Source of the DNA: an uncultured Clostridia bacterium
GTDB taxonomy: Bacteria > Bacillota > Clostridia > Christensenellales > Borkfalkiaceae
Direction of reading: 5' to 3'
NCBI GenBank assembly: GCA_947626105.1
Contig: CANQQY010000005.1
Coordinates: 53,028 to 117,027, forward strand
Length of the DNA stretch: 64,000 bases
A model generated the notes under the pieces. The model saw only the letters and a program-made list of their open reading frames with translations. It made no database searches and had not been told where the DNA came from. Positions 1-9,161 of the stretch are shown here, piece by piece (position 1 is the stretch's first letter; each line of letters starts with the position of its first letter). Made by a program: the position numbers and the translations under genes.

Positions 1-2
1 TT

Positions 3-527
3 GCGACCATTCTCGTAACTTCCGCAAAGCGGTCGCATATCGCCCTCGGGAAGATCGTCCCGCTTGCCTGTATCTCGATGCTCGGGGCGCTATCGAGCTT
101 CCTCGGCGTCGTCCTCTCGATGCCGAAACTCATGGGGCTCTCCGTGGGAATGCTCGGCGGATACCGATTCGGGGCGTATGTCCTCATTTTCCTTCTGATT
201 TTAAGTTTTGTCCCGCTCATCGTCTCGCTCATCTCGACGATCTCGACGGCTGCCCGTTCCGTCAAGGAAGCCTCCGCCTATACGAGCGTTCTCATGATCT
301 TTGTGATGATCTTTTCCCTCGTGACGGCGTTTGTGCCCGCGATCGGGAATTGGGTCGTGGCGATCCCCATCCTGAACGCCGTCGTCAGCATGCAGGGGCT
401 CCTTGCGGGAGCGCTTCCCGTATGGCAGTCGCTCGTCAGCGTCGGGATGAACCTCGTCTATACGGCGGGGCTGATGTTCCTCATGACAAGGATGCTTTCG
501 AGCGAAAAAGTCATGTTCGGGAAGTGA
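3..527 (+). CDS. ABC-2 type (NatB-like) transporter permease, C-terminal part
   Basis: The reading frame is open from the first bases of the window, so the start lies upstream. The visible ~174 residues are very hydrophobic with about four to five membrane segments and a short cytosolic stretch near the start (SAKRSHIALGKIVPL) that matches the conserved membrane-entry loop of ABC-2 permeases of the NatB/YhaP family. Such proteins pair with an ATPase to export sodium or small peptides; the ATPase gene would be to the left, outside the window. The stop is only four bases before the next gene, so the two are probably cotranscribed. The family is fairly sure; the substrate is unknown. Confidence 0.72.
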   Translation, partial: ATILVTSAKRSHIALGKIVPLACISMLGALSSFLGVVLSMPKLMGLSVGMLGGYRFGAYVLIFLLILSFVPLIVSLISTISTAARSVKEASAYTSVLMIFVMIFSLVTAFVPAIGNWVVAIPILNAVVSMQGLLAGALPVWQSLVSVGMNLVYTAGLMFLMTRMLSSEKVMFGK

Positions 528-531
528 TACA

Positions 532-1773
532 ATGGACGAATTTTTGAGGCTGTATTTGACGGGAAAACGCGCGGATGATCTGAAAAGATTCCGACGTTTT
601 CGCACGGCGATAGGCCTTTTGGGGGCTTTATTTGCCGTGATCCCTGTATTTGTCAATCTTTTCGGAGCGAAAAACGCTCCTCTGTGCATCGCCTTGACCG
701 TGCTCGGATTTCTTTTGGAATGTGCGGCAAGCATCCTTTCTTTCATACAAAAAAAGTTTGCCGATGCGCTTGTGGAGCTCGAAAATGCCGCAAACGAGAT
801 CGAAAAGCGGGGAGAAGAGAGGGAAAATTACAAAAAGCTCTATGAGGCATGGCGGGAGGCCTTTGGGAAACGGGATCTCCGACAGGTCTTGTCGGCAGGA
901 TTCACAGTGCTTGGCTTTGCGATCCTTGCCGCAGCCGAGTTTCTTTCGATATTTACGGAGATTCCCGAGATCGTCCTGCCGCTTGCATGTATCGCTGCAG
1001 CCATAGTTCTTGCGATCCCCGGTATGTTACAGGCAGCGGGCGAAGGAACGGCGCGGGCTGTGCTCTATGAAAGGGCGGGGTGGGAGCTCGATGAGATCAA
1101 GCGGAGCAAATTCGGCTTACCCGAAAGTAAAATTTTCGCGCAGTCCGAAAGCGCACGCGGGTTTTCGGCTCTTCCCGTGCCCGTTGCGGCGTTTTTGAAA
1201 GAGGAGACAGAGAAGGAGGACTTCCGCGCCGTGTCGAGGCGTTCGAATTTCACCGCGCTGTTCCTCGGCATTATTTTCGGCGTTCTGATTTTCGTTGCAG
1301 GATTTTGGGATAAACTCGACCGCGCCGTCGGTTGGACGGTCAGTCTTGTCGTCATTGTGTTCGCACTCGTGTTCTTTTCCGCGCAATTATTGCCGCTCGA
1401 GGCAAAAAAACGGGAGATATATAGGAGAAACTACGAAAAACTTACATATGGCAGTGCGGATACGCTCCGCAAACAATTACAGGGCGCTTGGATACGGCAG
1501 CAGAAAAGGGGGAATATCATGTTCGCATGTTTTCTGCTTGCGGCGGTCATCCTCGGTATGTCGTTCGGCGTCGTCGGATATATTTTAGACCGTGAGCAGA
1601 GCTTGATCGTCGGGATCGGGGCAGGTACGATGGTGTTTCTTATCCCTGCGGCGATCGTGTCGCTTGTGATTTGGACGATCATGTACGCCGTTTACAGAAA
1701 ACGCGTCCGTCCCGTCGAGGAAGAGCTTAAAAATATCATCGAAGAGGAGAGGATGAATGAAAGACACGGATAG
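532..1773 (+). CDS. Multi-pass membrane protein of unknown function (413 aa)
   Basis: About eight hydrophobic segments can be seen (roughly residues 27-45, 50-70, 122-143, 147-166, 240-258, 264-286, 328-350, 358-388). They alternate with charged cytosolic parts, including a heptad-rich stretch at 75-105 that may form a coiled coil. The C-terminus is basic and then acidic. I do not recognise the family. The start ATG lies four bases after the stop of the preceding ABC permease, and the 3' end overlaps the small RHH gene, so all three look like one transcription unit. A role linked to the transporter is only inferred from position. Confidence 0.7.
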   Translation: MDEFLRLYLTGKRADDLKRFRRFRTAIGLLGALFAVIPVFVNLFGAKNAPLCIALTVLGFLLECAASILSFIQKKFADALVELENAANEIEKRGEERENYKKLYEAWREAFGKRDLRQVLSAGFTVLGFAILAAAEFLSIFTEIPEIVLPLACIAAAIVLAIPGMLQAAGEGTARAVLYERAGWELDEIKRSKFGLPESKIFAQSESARGFSALPVPVAAFLKEETEKEDFRAVSRRSNFTALFLGIIFGVLIFVAGFWDKLDRAVGWTVSLVVIVFALVFFSAQLLPLEAKKREIYRRNYEKLTYGSADTLRKQLQGAWIRQQKRGNIMFACFLLAAVILGMSFGVVGYILDREQSLIVGIGAGTMVFLIPAAIVSLVIWTIMYAVYRKRVRPVEEELKNIIEEERMNERHG

Positions 1774-1933
1774 ATCCAAAAAACAGGTGCCGCTGCGGCT
1801 TTCCCCGACGCTCTATGCCGAGATCTCGAAGTGGGCGGAGGAGGATTACCGCTCCTTGAGCGGACAGATCGAATATCTTCTCTCCGCCTGCGTCAAAAAG
1901 CGGAGAGGGGGAGAGAAGAAGGAAGAGGAGTAA
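1757..1933 (+). CDS. Small Arc/ribbon-helix-helix-like protein (58 aa)
   Basis: The ATG lies inside the last codons of the previous gene, in another frame, and the 58-codon frame ends with TAA. The product has the ribbon-helix-helix pattern: a beta strand (VPLRLSPTLYAEI), a first helix (AEISKWAEEDYRSL) and a second helix after the S-x-Q-I-E turn (GQIEYLLSACVKKR), followed by a lysine/glutamate-rich tail. Arc-family proteins are DNA-binding dimers, and small clostridial ones of this kind usually sit in house-keeping operons with unknown targets. AGGAGAGG just upstream can serve as ribosome binding site. Assignment to the fold is likely; the target is unknown. Confidence 0.65.
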   Translation: MKDTDRSKKQVPLRLSPTLYAEISKWAEEDYRSLSGQIEYLLSACVKKRRGGEKKEEE

Positions 1934-2022
1934 AAACCGCCTATCTCGCTGCCCCTCTTAGGGGAAGTCCCCGCGTTAGCGGGGAAAGGGGTTTTGAAAC
2001 CTCGGTCTCGGCTCCGCCTTAC

Positions 2023-2047
2023 AGCTCCCCCTCAAGGGGGAGCCAAG
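2023..2047. repeat. Dispersed palindromic repeat, inverted copy
   Basis: A 25-base palindromic unit built on CTCCCCCTTGAGGGGGAG. The same 25 bases occur in the opposite orientation at 25332-25356 and 25379-25403. The flanking 1944-2000 holds another GC-rich imperfect palindrome (cccctcttaggggaag). It lies between convergent transcription units, as REP-like elements often do. Confidence 0.7.
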
Positions 2048-2085
2048 GGGGCGCGGCGGCAAATCCGCTGTATTTCGCCCTATAT

Positions 2086-2126
2086 GAAACACCGCCCGCT
2101 ATGCACAGCGGGCGGTGTTTCATTTT
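2086..2126. terminator. Bidirectional intrinsic terminator
   Basis: A perfect 14-bp stem (GAAACACCGCCCGC and its complement, 2086-2099 with 2108-2121) has an 8-base loop and is followed by ATTTTA. It sits between the rightward RHH gene and the leftward potD gene and could end both. Confidence 0.8.
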
Positions 2127-2132
2127 AAGACA

Positions 2133-3866
2133 TTATTTCGTTTTGTAGCGGACGGGCTCCTGCTTGACCTGCTCATACCCTTTTTTCGGCTTTCTTCGGA
2201 AGAAGTCAATCTTGTTTCCGAATTTGAGGAGCAGGATCGCCGCGACGACTCCGACGACGGCAACGACGATGACGACGATCGTCCACGGTTCGAGCGATTC
2301 CGCCTTCACGCGCGACCAAAGCTCGTTGATGCGCTCGCTCGCCGCCTCGTCGTAGTAATCCATAACGGCGCACCGCGCGATGACTTCCTCGAAAGGGAAT
2401 TGCGCATAGAGCTGGCGGCATGACGCCTGTTCGGGTTCTGCGGGGAGCAGGACGTGTTCGACGTCTCCGTAGTCCGCGCCGTAGAAGAAATAGGTGAGAT
2501 CGTAGTCCACGGGCTCGTCGTACTCCTCGCCTTCTTCATATTCGTCCTCGGGATAATAGCCGTAGAGATAATCGGCATACCCGAACATTTCCTGATTTTC
2601 GCCCGCAATGGCGGAGGTGTAGCCGATATAATAGCTATTCCGCATGGCGTTTTGGGGCATGGAGAGGAAGTTGACGAAAGCCTGTGCGGCGTGTTTTATC
2701 TCGGGTGTGATGCCCTTCGGCATGACCCAGCCGTCGAACCAAAGGTTGGAGCCCGCCGAGGGGACGTAATAGTCGAGAAGAACGCTGTCCTCGTCCTCGC
2801 CGTCCTCGCTTTTGCCGCTCTCCGCAAGATCCAGCGCATAGACCGCGTCGCCGCTCCACGCATAGTTAAGCCAGATCTTTCCCTTCACCATATCCGATTT
2901 TCCCGTGTCCGTCTCGAAGCTGTAAATGTTGTCCTTGATGTCGAGAAGGACGGGTTCGACTTCGCCGATCGTATCCTCGTCCGTTGCGTTGAAGATCTCC
3001 GTAAGGCGATCAATGTATCCGTCGGCTTCCGGGTCGAGGGAAAGCAGTTCGTCCTGATAGGTCACGCCGAGGGCGGCGAAATAGGTGTCGCGCACGTTGT
3101 CTTTCGCCGTGATCTTGCCCTGAAAGCGGCTGTCCGTAAATACCTTCCAGCCGAGCGCGTCGAGCTCCTCTTCCGAGACGTACTCGGGATTATACACAAA
3201 GCCCGTCGTACCCCACATGTAGCCCGCCGCATAGTCCTTCCAATAGATATCATTGCCCTCGGGATCCTTGCGGAGCTTCAAGCCGCCGTTGGTCTCAAAT
3301 TTTTCGGCGATGAAGGGGGAGACGTTGCGCACATAGTAGTTTTCGGGGAGCGTCTCGTCGAAGAAACTCTCGTCATACTTTTCAAGCCGCCCTTCCGCGG
3401 CGAGCTTCATGATCATGTAGTCGGAAGGGCAGAGAAGGTCGTACTCATTGCCGAGGACGATCTCGTTGTACATATCCTCGTTGGTGCCGAAAGTCGAATA
3501 TTCGACGCGGATCTTCTTGTGATAGGTCTTTTCGTACCATTCGCAGAAGTCGTCCAAGATCGCGGGACCCTCTTCGGAGAGGTCGTGTCCCATCGTCTCT
3601 TTGTACCATTCCTTGTAGTCATCGTCCACGATATCCGATTCGATATGGATATGGTTGCCCGCCCCGTCGAGAACGGGCTTTCCGTCGTCGTCGAGTTCGT
3701 GAAGCTCATCAAAGATGAAAGTGCCTTCTCCGCCCTCGTCGATATATTCTTCCCAATTATAGACGCGAAGGGTAATGACGTCCTCGCCGCCGCAGCCCGT
3801 GAGCGCCGCAAGCGTCGGCAGAAGCATGGCGCCCGCAAGCGCAATACTGAAAAACTTCTTTTTCAT
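2133..3866 (-). CDS. potD: Spermidine/putrescine ABC transporter substrate-binding lipoprotein
   Basis: This is the extracellular polyamine-binding subunit of the PotABCD importer. It starts with a lipoprotein signal (lipobox LTGC, Cys25), and the mature part opens with LRVYNWEEYID, typical of PotD. It is 577 aa against about 350-370 for the family. The extra length comes from acidic insertions near residues 45-120, acidic loops near 370 and 460, and a C-terminal extension. That extension has a predicted membrane helix (about 525-547) and a basic tail, so the protein appears anchored at both ends. It overlaps the potC stop by four bases. Substrate is inferred from family and operon context. 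Confidence 0.9.
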   Translation of the reverse strand: MKKKFFSIALAGAMLLPTLAALTGCGGEDVITLRVYNWEEYIDEGGEGTFIFDELHELDDDGKPVLDGAGNHIHIESDIVDDDYKEWYKETMGHDLSEEGPAILDDFCEWYEKTYHKKIRVEYSTFGTNEDMYNEIVLGNEYDLLCPSDYMIMKLAAEGRLEKYDESFFDETLPENYYVRNVSPFIAEKFETNGGLKLRKDPEGNDIYWKDYAAGYMWGTTGFVYNPEYVSEEELDALGWKVFTDSRFQGKITAKDNVRDTYFAALGVTYQDELLSLDPEADGYIDRLTEIFNATDEDTIGEVEPVLLDIKDNIYSFETDTGKSDMVKGKIWLNYAWSGDAVYALDLAESGKSEDGEDEDSVLLDYYVPSAGSNLWFDGWVMPKGITPEIKHAAQAFVNFLSMPQNAMRNSYYIGYTSAIAGENQEMFGYADYLYGYYPEDEYEEGEEYDEPVDYDLTYFFYGADYGDVEHVLLPAEPEQASCRQLYAQFPFEEVIARCAVMDYYDEAASERINELWSRVKAESLEPWTIVVIVVAVVGVVAAILLLKFGNKIDFFRRKPKKGYEQVKQEPVRYKTK

Positions 3867-4672
3867 CTGTCCGCCTCCTTTTTGCGGCCCGCAAGATTGG
3901 AGATCAAAACAAACAACACGATGACGACAAAAATGATCGTCGTGAGCGCCCAGAAGGAGGAGAGCGTCTCCGCGGTGTGCTTATTGCCCTTCATCGTGGC
4001 GTTGAAAACGTAGGTGGAGATCGTCTCGAAGCCCGAGGGACGGGTGTAGACGGTGACGATGTAGTCGTCGAGAGAGAGGGTGACAGCGAGCATAAAGCCC
4101 GAGATGACGCCCGGAATGATCTGCGGAAGGACGACCTTCATCAGCGCCTTGAAGGGGGAAGCGCCCAGGTCGAGCGCCGCCTCATAGAGAGAGTTGTCCA
4201 TCTGTTTGAGCTTGGGCATGACGGAGAGCACGACAAAGGGAGTGCATATGACCATATGTCCGATGAGAAGGGTAAAGTAGGATTTTCCGATCCCGACCGC
4301 GACAAAGGTGACCGCGAGCGCGAGCGCCGTGACGATCTCCGCGTTGATGACGGGGATCTGCGAGACGGCGTGGATCGCCGTTTTCATTCGCTTTTTGCAA
4401 TAGAACATGCCGAGTGCGCCGAGCGTCCCGAGCACCGTGGAAAGGGTCGCCGCAAGGAATGCGAGGAGGAAGGTATTTCCGATCATGCCGAGGACCTTCG
4501 GATTCGCAAAGAGATCCTTGTAATGTTCGAAGGAAAAGCCCTCGAATCTGCCGATCATATCCGTTTTGTCGAAGCTGTAAACCGCGAGCATCAGGATGGG
4601 GAGATAGAGCAGAAGGAGCACGAGCCCCACAAAGCCCGCTTTGAGGCATTTGCTTAAAACAGGATGCTTCAT
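3863..4672 (-). CDS. potC: Spermidine/putrescine ABC transporter permease PotC
   Basis: Second membrane subunit of the polyamine importer. The 269 residues hold six likely membrane helices and the cytoplasmic EAA loop (EAALDLGASPFKALMKVVLP, residues ~160-180) that docks on the PotA ATPase. The length is normal. The start overlaps the potB stop (ATGA-type junction) and its own stop overlaps the potD start, so the subunits are probably translationally coupled. Confidence 0.92.
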   Translation of the reverse strand: MKHPVLSKCLKAGFVGLVLLLLYLPILMLAVYSFDKTDMIGRFEGFSFEHYKDLFANPKVLGMIGNTFLLAFLAATLSTVLGTLGALGMFYCKKRMKTAIHAVSQIPVINAEIVTALALAVTFVAVGIGKSYFTLLIGHMVICTPFVVLSVMPKLKQMDNSLYEAALDLGASPFKALMKVVLPQIIPGVISGFMLAVTLSLDDYIVTVYTRPSGFETISTYVFNATMKGNKHTAETLSSFWALTTIIFVVIVLFVLISNLAGRKKEADR

Positions 4673-5478
4673 AAGTTCGCCCCCCTGACGTTTTCTTCCG
4701 ATTTGAACCCGCCCGAGAAGAGGGTAGAGGCAAAGACGACGAGGAGAAGCACGAATGCGACCATCGAGCCCATATGCCAGTCGGAGCCGAAGTATTCATA
4801 GATGAATTTGCCGATGATCGTAACTTTCGCATTCCCGAGCATATCGGAGACGACGTAGTTCGTCATCGAGGGGAGAAAGACCATCGTCACGCCGCTCATC
4901 ACGCCGGGCATGGAGAGGGGAACGGTGATGCGGAAGAAGGTCGTGACGGAACCCGCGCCGAGGTCCGCGCTCGCCTCATAGAGGGAAGTGTCGATCTTCA
5001 TCATCGTCGTATAGAGGGGCAGGATCATAAAGGGCAGGAAATCATAGACCATGCCGAAGATCGTCTTGAAGATATTGGCGCTTTCCAGCCCTTCGAGCCC
5101 GTTGATCTGCGAAAGGAGATTAAAAAGTTCGCGGATGGCGTTTACGCGCAGCACGAAGTTGATCCACATGGGGAGAACGAAGAGCATCAGAATAACGAAT
5201 TTCTTCTTGATCTTGCTGTGCGCGAGAATGAGCGCCACGGGATAGGCGATGACAAGGCAGATGACCGTCGTGATGAGCGCGATCACGAGGGAATAGACGA
5301 TCGTGGAAAGTTTTGTGGGGTCGGAAAAGAACCGCACGAAGTTCGTTCCGGAAATGTGCATGTTTTTGTCGGTAAAGGCGTAGAACAGGATCACGCACAT
5401 CGGGACGATGACGAAAAATATGAGAAAGACCGCATAGGGGATGCAGAGCGTCTTGCGGGAGAAACGGGGGAGCCTCAT
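4669..5478 (-). CDS. potB: Spermidine/putrescine ABC transporter permease PotB
   Basis: First membrane subunit of the polyamine importer, 269 aa with six likely membrane helices. The EAA loop is visible as [20 protein letters not shown], followed by a proline-containing helix start (LSMPGVMSG). A basic N-terminus ([10 protein letters not shown]) precedes the first helix, as the positive-inside rule predicts. The gene overlaps potA upstream and potC downstream by four bases each. Confidence 0.92.
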   Translation of the reverse strand: MRLPRFSRKTLCIPYAVFLIFFVIVPMCVILFYAFTDKNMHISGTNFVRFFSDPTKLSTIVYSLVIALITTVICLVIAYPVALILAHSKIKKKFVILMLFVLPMWINFVLRVNAIRELFNLLSQINGLEGLESANIFKTIFGMVYDFLPFMILPLYTTMMKIDTSLYEASADLGAGSVTTFFRITVPLSMPGVMSGVTMVFLPSMTNYVVSDMLGNAKVTIIGKFIYEYFGSDWHMGSMVAFVLLLVVFASTLFSGGFKSEENVRGANL

Positions 5479-6989
5479 GCCTCGTCCTCCTTTTCCTTAT
5501 GCTTTAAGGAGAGCTTGATCTTTTCCTTGGGAATGATGACGGAGACATAGTCGTTTTCGTTCCAGAGATCTTCGGTCGCAAAGACGAAATCCTCGTCTTC
5601 GTCGCTGTCGCCCGTACGCACGATGAGGCGGTAGTGGTCGCCCTTGTAGATGATGGAGATGATGTGCCCCGTCGTGCCGCCCGCGTCCTCGTCGTCGCTG
5701 ATCTCGATATCGTTAAGCCCCACTTCGACCTTGACCTCGGTATCCGTCAGATCGAGCTTTTCGCCCGCGGATGTGATGAGATAGCCGTCCTCGTCCAGAT
5801 GGCTGCCCGGGTAGAGCTGCGTGACGTCGCATTCGAACTCTCCGCCCGCAAATTCCACGTTGTTCGCCTTGTTGATGACGCCGTCGAATACATTCGTCGT
5901 GTAGCGCGGCTTCATGAGGTGGATGCCGTCGGGAGCGACCCTGAGCCCGATCGTCTCCCCGACGTTTCTGCTCTCCGTGCTCTGCACGACGAGCTCGTAT
6001 TTGCCGACCTGCACGGTAATTTCGTAATGGATCCCCTTAAAGACGACGGAGATGACCTCGCCTTTCAGGATCCCGTCCTCGGCGGCGCACATCAGAATAT
6101 CTTCGGGACGGACGACGACGTCTACCTGTTCTCCTTCTCCGAAATTATCGACGCATTCAAACGTCTTGCCGCAGAATTTGACCTTGTTTTTTCCGACGAC
6201 GGTGCCCGTGAAGATATTGCTTTCGCCGATGAAGTCCGCAACGAACGTATTCGCGGGCTCGTTGTAGATGTCGGTGGGGGTGCCGATCTGTTGGACGACG
6301 CCGTCTGCCATGACGACGATCGTGTCCGACATCGTGAGCGCTTCCTCCTGATCGTGCGTGACATAGATGAACGTGATGCCGAGCCTGTCGTGGATCTTTT
6401 TGAGCTCGATCTGCATCTCTTTTCTCATTTTGAGGTCGAGCGCGCCGAGGGGCTCGTCGAGGAGAAGGATCTCGGGCTCATTGACGACGGCGCGGGCGAT
6501 CGCGACGCGCTGTTGCTGTCCGCCGGAGAGGGTGGAAATGGAGCGTTTTTCGAACCCTTCGAGATCCACGAGGGCAAGCGCCTTTTTCACCTTAGCGGCG
6601 ATCTCGTGCTTGGAAAGTTTCTCTTTTTTGGTGTATTCTTCGCCGTTTCCGTTTCTGTAAGTGTTGACGACGCGCTTGCACCGAAGCCCGAACGCGATAT
6701 TTTCAAAGACATTGAAATGGGGGAAGAGGGCATACCGCTGAAAAACGGTATTGACGGGGCGCTTGTTCGGCGGGAGCGATGAGATGTCCTGACCGTTCAG
6801 GAGGATCTTTCCGCTCGTGGGCAGATCGAAGCCCGCGATCATGCGGAGCGTCGTCGTCTTGCCGCAGCCCGAAGGTCCCAAAAAGGTGATAAATTCGCCT
6901 TTTTTGATGTCGAAGCTCATATGGTCGATGACAAGATTCTCGCCAAAGTACTTCGTGACGTCCTGTAATTCGATGATGTTTTCAGCCAT
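5475..6989 (-). CDS. potA: Spermidine/putrescine ABC transporter ATPase PotA, extended
   Basis: Cytosolic ATPase of the polyamine importer. Walker [10 protein letters not shown] is at 38-46, Q-loop Gln84, signature LSGGQ at 154-158, Walker B ILLLDEP at 174-180 and the switch His at 212. The protein is 504 aa, well above the usual 350-380. Two things explain this: a charged insert of about 25 residues between Q-loop and signature (~103-127), and what looks like a second TOBE-like beta domain. The segment starting [15 protein letters not shown] is echoed later by [15 protein letters not shown]. An AAAGGAG site precedes the ATG. Catalytic competence looks intact. Confidence 0.92.
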   Translation of the reverse strand: MAENIIELQDVTKYFGENLVIDHMSFDIKKGEFITFLGPSGCGKTTTLRMIAGFDLPTSGKILLNGQDISSLPPNKRPVNTVFQRYALFPHFNVFENIAFGLRCKRVVNTYRNGNGEEYTKKEKLSKHEIAAKVKKALALVDLEGFEKRSISTLSGGQQQRVAIARAVVNEPEILLLDEPLGALDLKMRKEMQIELKKIHDRLGITFIYVTHDQEEALTMSDTIVVMADGVVQQIGTPTDIYNEPANTFVADFIGESNIFTGTVVGKNKVKFCGKTFECVDNFGEGEQVDVVVRPEDILMCAAEDGILKGEVISVVFKGIHYEITVQVGKYELVVQSTESRNVGETIGLRVAPDGIHLMKPRYTTNVFDGVINKANNVEFAGGEFECDVTQLYPGSHLDEDGYLITSAGEKLDLTDTEVKVEVGLNDIEISDDEDAGGTTGHIISIIYKGDHYRLIVRTGDSDEDEDFVFATEDLWNENDYVSVIIPKEKIKLSLKHKEKEDEA

Positions 6990-7015
6990 GGCTTTCTCCT
7001 TTTGTTTTCTTATAA

Positions 7016-7549
7016 TCAGAAGTTGGGCGGGGTGGAGATCCAGATGATCTTCGCGTTCCGCTTGCCCTTATTTTCAAGATAGTGTTCCTTATCCGCCGTG
7101 TAATAAAAACTTTCGCCCTTTTTTGCGGGATGATGCTTCCCCGCGATCACGACGTCGATCCTCCCCTCGAGCACAAAGCCGAATTCTTCGCCCTCGTGGG
7201 GGATGTCGGGCTCCGTTTTGGCTTGCGGCGCAAGCTCCACGAGCACGGGTTCCATCATGTTTTTCTGCGCGTTGGGGATCACCCACCGCAGCATCATGCT
7301 CTCCGACTGCTTTTCAATGTATTCCGCTTCCGAAAAGACGATTTTTTCCTCGGAATCCTCATGAAAAAAGTCCGAAAGATTGCTTCCGAGCGCGTTCAGA
7401 AGATCGCACAGCGTCGCGATCGAAGGGCTCGTCAGGTCGTTTTCGAGCTGGGAAATATACCCTTTTGTGAGCTCGCAGCGGTCGGCAAGCTCTTCCTGCG
7501 TGAGATTTTTCCGTTGCCGCATGTCTTTCAGCTTTGCGCCGAGTTCCAT
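7016..7549 (-). CDS. XRE-family regulator with C-terminal cupin domain (PuuR-like)
   Basis: The 177-residue protein has an N-terminal helix-turn-helix (about 5-60, with [20 protein letters not shown]) and a C-terminal small cupin (about 105-172, with [16 protein letters not shown]). Regulators of this build often control polyamine genes. It is the first gene of the potABCD operon, 26 bases before potA, so it probably regulates its own operon in response to a polyamine or related ligand. A GGGGG-containing site precedes the ATG. Two 17-bp palindromes around the promoter are candidate binding sites. Confidence 0.85.
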   Translation of the reverse strand: MELGAKLKDMRQRKNLTQEELADRCELTKGYISQLENDLTSPSIATLCDLLNALGSNLSDFFHEDSEEKIVFSEAEYIEKQSESMMLRWVIPNAQKNMMEPVLVELAPQAKTEPDIPHEGEEFGFVLEGRIDVVIAGKHHPAKKGESFYYTADKEHYLENKGKRNAKIIWISTPPNF

Positions 7550-7562
7550 CTTTTGCCCCCTT

Positions 7563-7579
7563 GTTTAGTATTTGTAAAC
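7563..7579. promoter_or_regulatory. Candidate operator GTTTA-N7-TAAAC, promoter-distal copy
   Basis: A 17-bp site whose 5-bp arms are perfect inverted repeats. An identical architecture occurs at 7623-7639; the centres are 60 bp apart, close to six helical turns. This copy lies between the predicted transcription start and the regulator ATG, where bound protein would block elongation. Confidence 0.55.
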
Positions 7580-7608
7580 TTTTAGCCTCTTTTTATCAAA
7601 CTCTCGCA

Positions 7609-7642
7609 ATTATAAACGAAAAGTTTAATAAAAATAAACTCA
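7609..7642 (-). promoter_or_regulatory. Predicted promoter of the regulator-potABCD operon with second operator
   Basis: On the minus strand an exact TATAAT (7614 to 7609) is the likely -10. The -35 region is weak and falls inside the second GTTTA-N7-TAAAC palindrome (7623-7639). A protein on this site would cover the -35, as expected of autorepression. Confidence 0.5.
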
Positions 7643-7819
7643 CAGCGATACAGTATAGTACATATGCATGCAGATGTCAAACGTTTGAGAGGGTTTTCCG
7701 AAAAAAATATTCCCCCAATTTAGTGAATACGCGCCCACGCGCGCGACATAAATATAATAAAGATCCGCGAGACGGAATTTATATGGAATTTTTCCCGCGG
7801 TAGGGGAGTTTTCGGGCAA

Positions 7820-7850
7820 CAAAAAACCGCCGGGGGGAAACCCCGACGGA
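7820..7850 (-). terminator. Intrinsic terminator of rpsT
   Basis: Read leftward, a GC-rich stem (CCGTCGGGG with CCCCGGCGG, 7827-7849) with a short loop is followed by TTTTTTG, about 20 bases after the rpsT stop. Confidence 0.8.
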
Positions 7851-7868
7851 TCGTTTCGCCGTTTTTCG

Positions 7869-8135
7869 TTATGCGTTCAGCGCGGCAAGTTTCTTTGCGA
7901 GCTTTGCCTTTTTATTCGCCGCGTTATTCTTGTGAAGGATCCCTTTGCTTGCCGCGGAGTCGATCGCAGAGACCGTCGCGGGATAGAGGGCGGCAGCCTG
8001 TTCTTTGTCGCCTGCGGCGACCGCGGCGAGGAACTTCTTGATCTGCGTTTTGAGCGCGGATTTGATCGCTTTGTTTTCAAGGGTCTTTTTTTCGGTGACG
8101 AGAACGCGCTTTTCAGCGGATTTGATGTTGGGCAC
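7869..8135 (-). CDS. rpsT: 30S ribosomal protein S20
   Basis: This 88-residue, lysine/alanine-rich helical protein matches S20: it opens with [11 protein letters not shown] and has [15 protein letters not shown] near the end. It binds 16S rRNA in the small subunit. It is monocistronic here, with a minus-strand promoter (8180-8208) and its own terminator. An AAAGGAG site precedes the ATG. The gene points away from murI. Confidence 0.93.
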   Translation of the reverse strand: MPNIKSAEKRVLVTEKKTLENKAIKSALKTQIKKFLAAVAAGDKEQAAALYPATVSAIDSAASKGILHKNNAANKKAKLAKKLAALNA

Positions 8136-8179
8136 GGTATTACTCCTTTGAAGGTACTTTATCTTGATAAATCTTGACT

Positions 8180-8208
8180 ATTTTAACATAAAATAAAATG
8201 CTTGTAAA
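8180..8208 (-). promoter_or_regulatory. Predicted sigma-A promoter of rpsT
   Basis: Minus-strand TTTACA (8208-8203), 17-base spacer, TAAAAT (8185-8180). The predicted leader is about 38 bases and contains the ribosome binding site. Confidence 0.6.
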
Positions 8209-8269
8209 CTGTTTTTCGCGCCCGTAGGAAAAAAAATCGCAAAATTTATGTTTTCGGGGAGGAAAAAGC

Positions 8270-9055
8270 ATGGGAAGAAGGTTCAGAGTCGGCGTTTTCG
8301 ACAGCGGCGTGGGCGGGCTTACCGTTCTCGGCGCATGTCTGAAAGAAATTTCGGGCGCGGATTTTTATTACTGTGGTGACAACACCCGTGCGCCCTACGG
8401 CGAAAGAGGGGAGGGGGAGATCACTATGTTCGTGCGGGAGGCGATGCGGCGGTTCGAACGGCTCGGGGTAGACGCCGCCGTCCTCGCCTGCAATACCGCC
8501 ACGACCGTCTGTATCGGTAAAATGCGGGAGGAGTTTGCGTTTCCCATCATTGGCACGGAGCCCGCGATCAGGGAGGCGGCGCGGGAATGCTCGGAGGCGC
8601 TCGTGCTCGCCACGCCCCGCACCGCGGAAAGCGATCGGCTGCGTTCACTCATCGAGGACTGTCCCGCATGCAGATTTCACATCATCCCCTGCGAGGGCTT
8701 GGCGGGGGCGATCGAGGCGCATTTGACCCGCGGGGGGAACCCATCCATTTCTGTCCATTTTTCGGTTCCAGAGGGAATTTGCTATGACGGAGCGGTCTTG
8801 GGGTGCACACATTATATCTTTTTTCAAAAAGAAATTGAACAAATACTAGGTGTAAAAGCCTATCACGGGAACCGCGGCGTGGCAAGAAGGCTAAAAGAGG
8901 TGCTTTCGGTAGGGAATCCTGTCCCCAAAAATTCAAACATATGTTTTGAGAAAAAAGTAAAGGAAACGGGGGAAAATCGGGTGTTTTTTATCGGAAAAAC
9001 GCGATTTCTCAATCAGAAAGTGTTTGAGGCGAACATTCGTTTCAAAAATATCTGA
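8270..9055 (+). CDS. murI: Glutamate racemase
   Basis: Converts L- to D-glutamate for peptidoglycan. The 261-residue protein shows the FDSGVGGLTV start motif, the first catalytic cysteine in ACNTATT (Cys74) and the second in LGCTHY (Cys179). The length is normal. GGGGAGGAAA precedes the ATG by a suitable distance. It stands directly upstream of the dcw cluster but is separated from mraZ by a strong promoter, so it is only loosely part of that block. Confidence 0.93.
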   Translation: MGRRFRVGVFDSGVGGLTVLGACLKEISGADFYYCGDNTRAPYGERGEGEITMFVREAMRRFERLGVDAAVLACNTATTVCIGKMREEFAFPIIGTEPAIREAARECSEALVLATPRTAESDRLRSLIEDCPACRFHIIPCEGLAGAIEAHLTRGGNPSISVHFSVPEGICYDGAVLGCTHYIFFQKEIEQILGVKAYHGNRGVARRLKEVLSVGNPVPKNSNICFEKKVKETGENRVFFIGKTRFLNQKVFEANIRFKNI

Positions 9056-9060
9056 AAAAA

Positions 9061-9123
9061 AGTGGAGCCGGCGGGAAAAAATGGACAGAAATGGTTGACA
9101 ATCCCTACAAGTGGTGCTATAAT
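9061..9123 (+). promoter_or_regulatory. Promoter of the dcw cluster with candidate MraZ boxes
   Basis: Perfect consensus promoter: TTGACA 9095-9100, 17-base spacer, TATAAT 9118-9123. Short TGG/GGG triplets recur at roughly 10-base spacing just upstream and through it (9063, 9073, 9082, 9092, 9112). This resembles the direct-repeat boxes bound by MraZ in other bacteria. The promoter is clear; the MraZ boxes are an inference. Confidence 0.75.
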
Positions 9124-9161
9124 GCTCTTACAGAATACATAAAGGGGGGATTATCCGCGAT

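Noticed and set aside
2454..4013. A 519-codon plus-strand frame across potD and potC.
   Set aside because: It lies wholly antisense to clear transporter genes and gives a low-complexity hydrophobic product without motifs.
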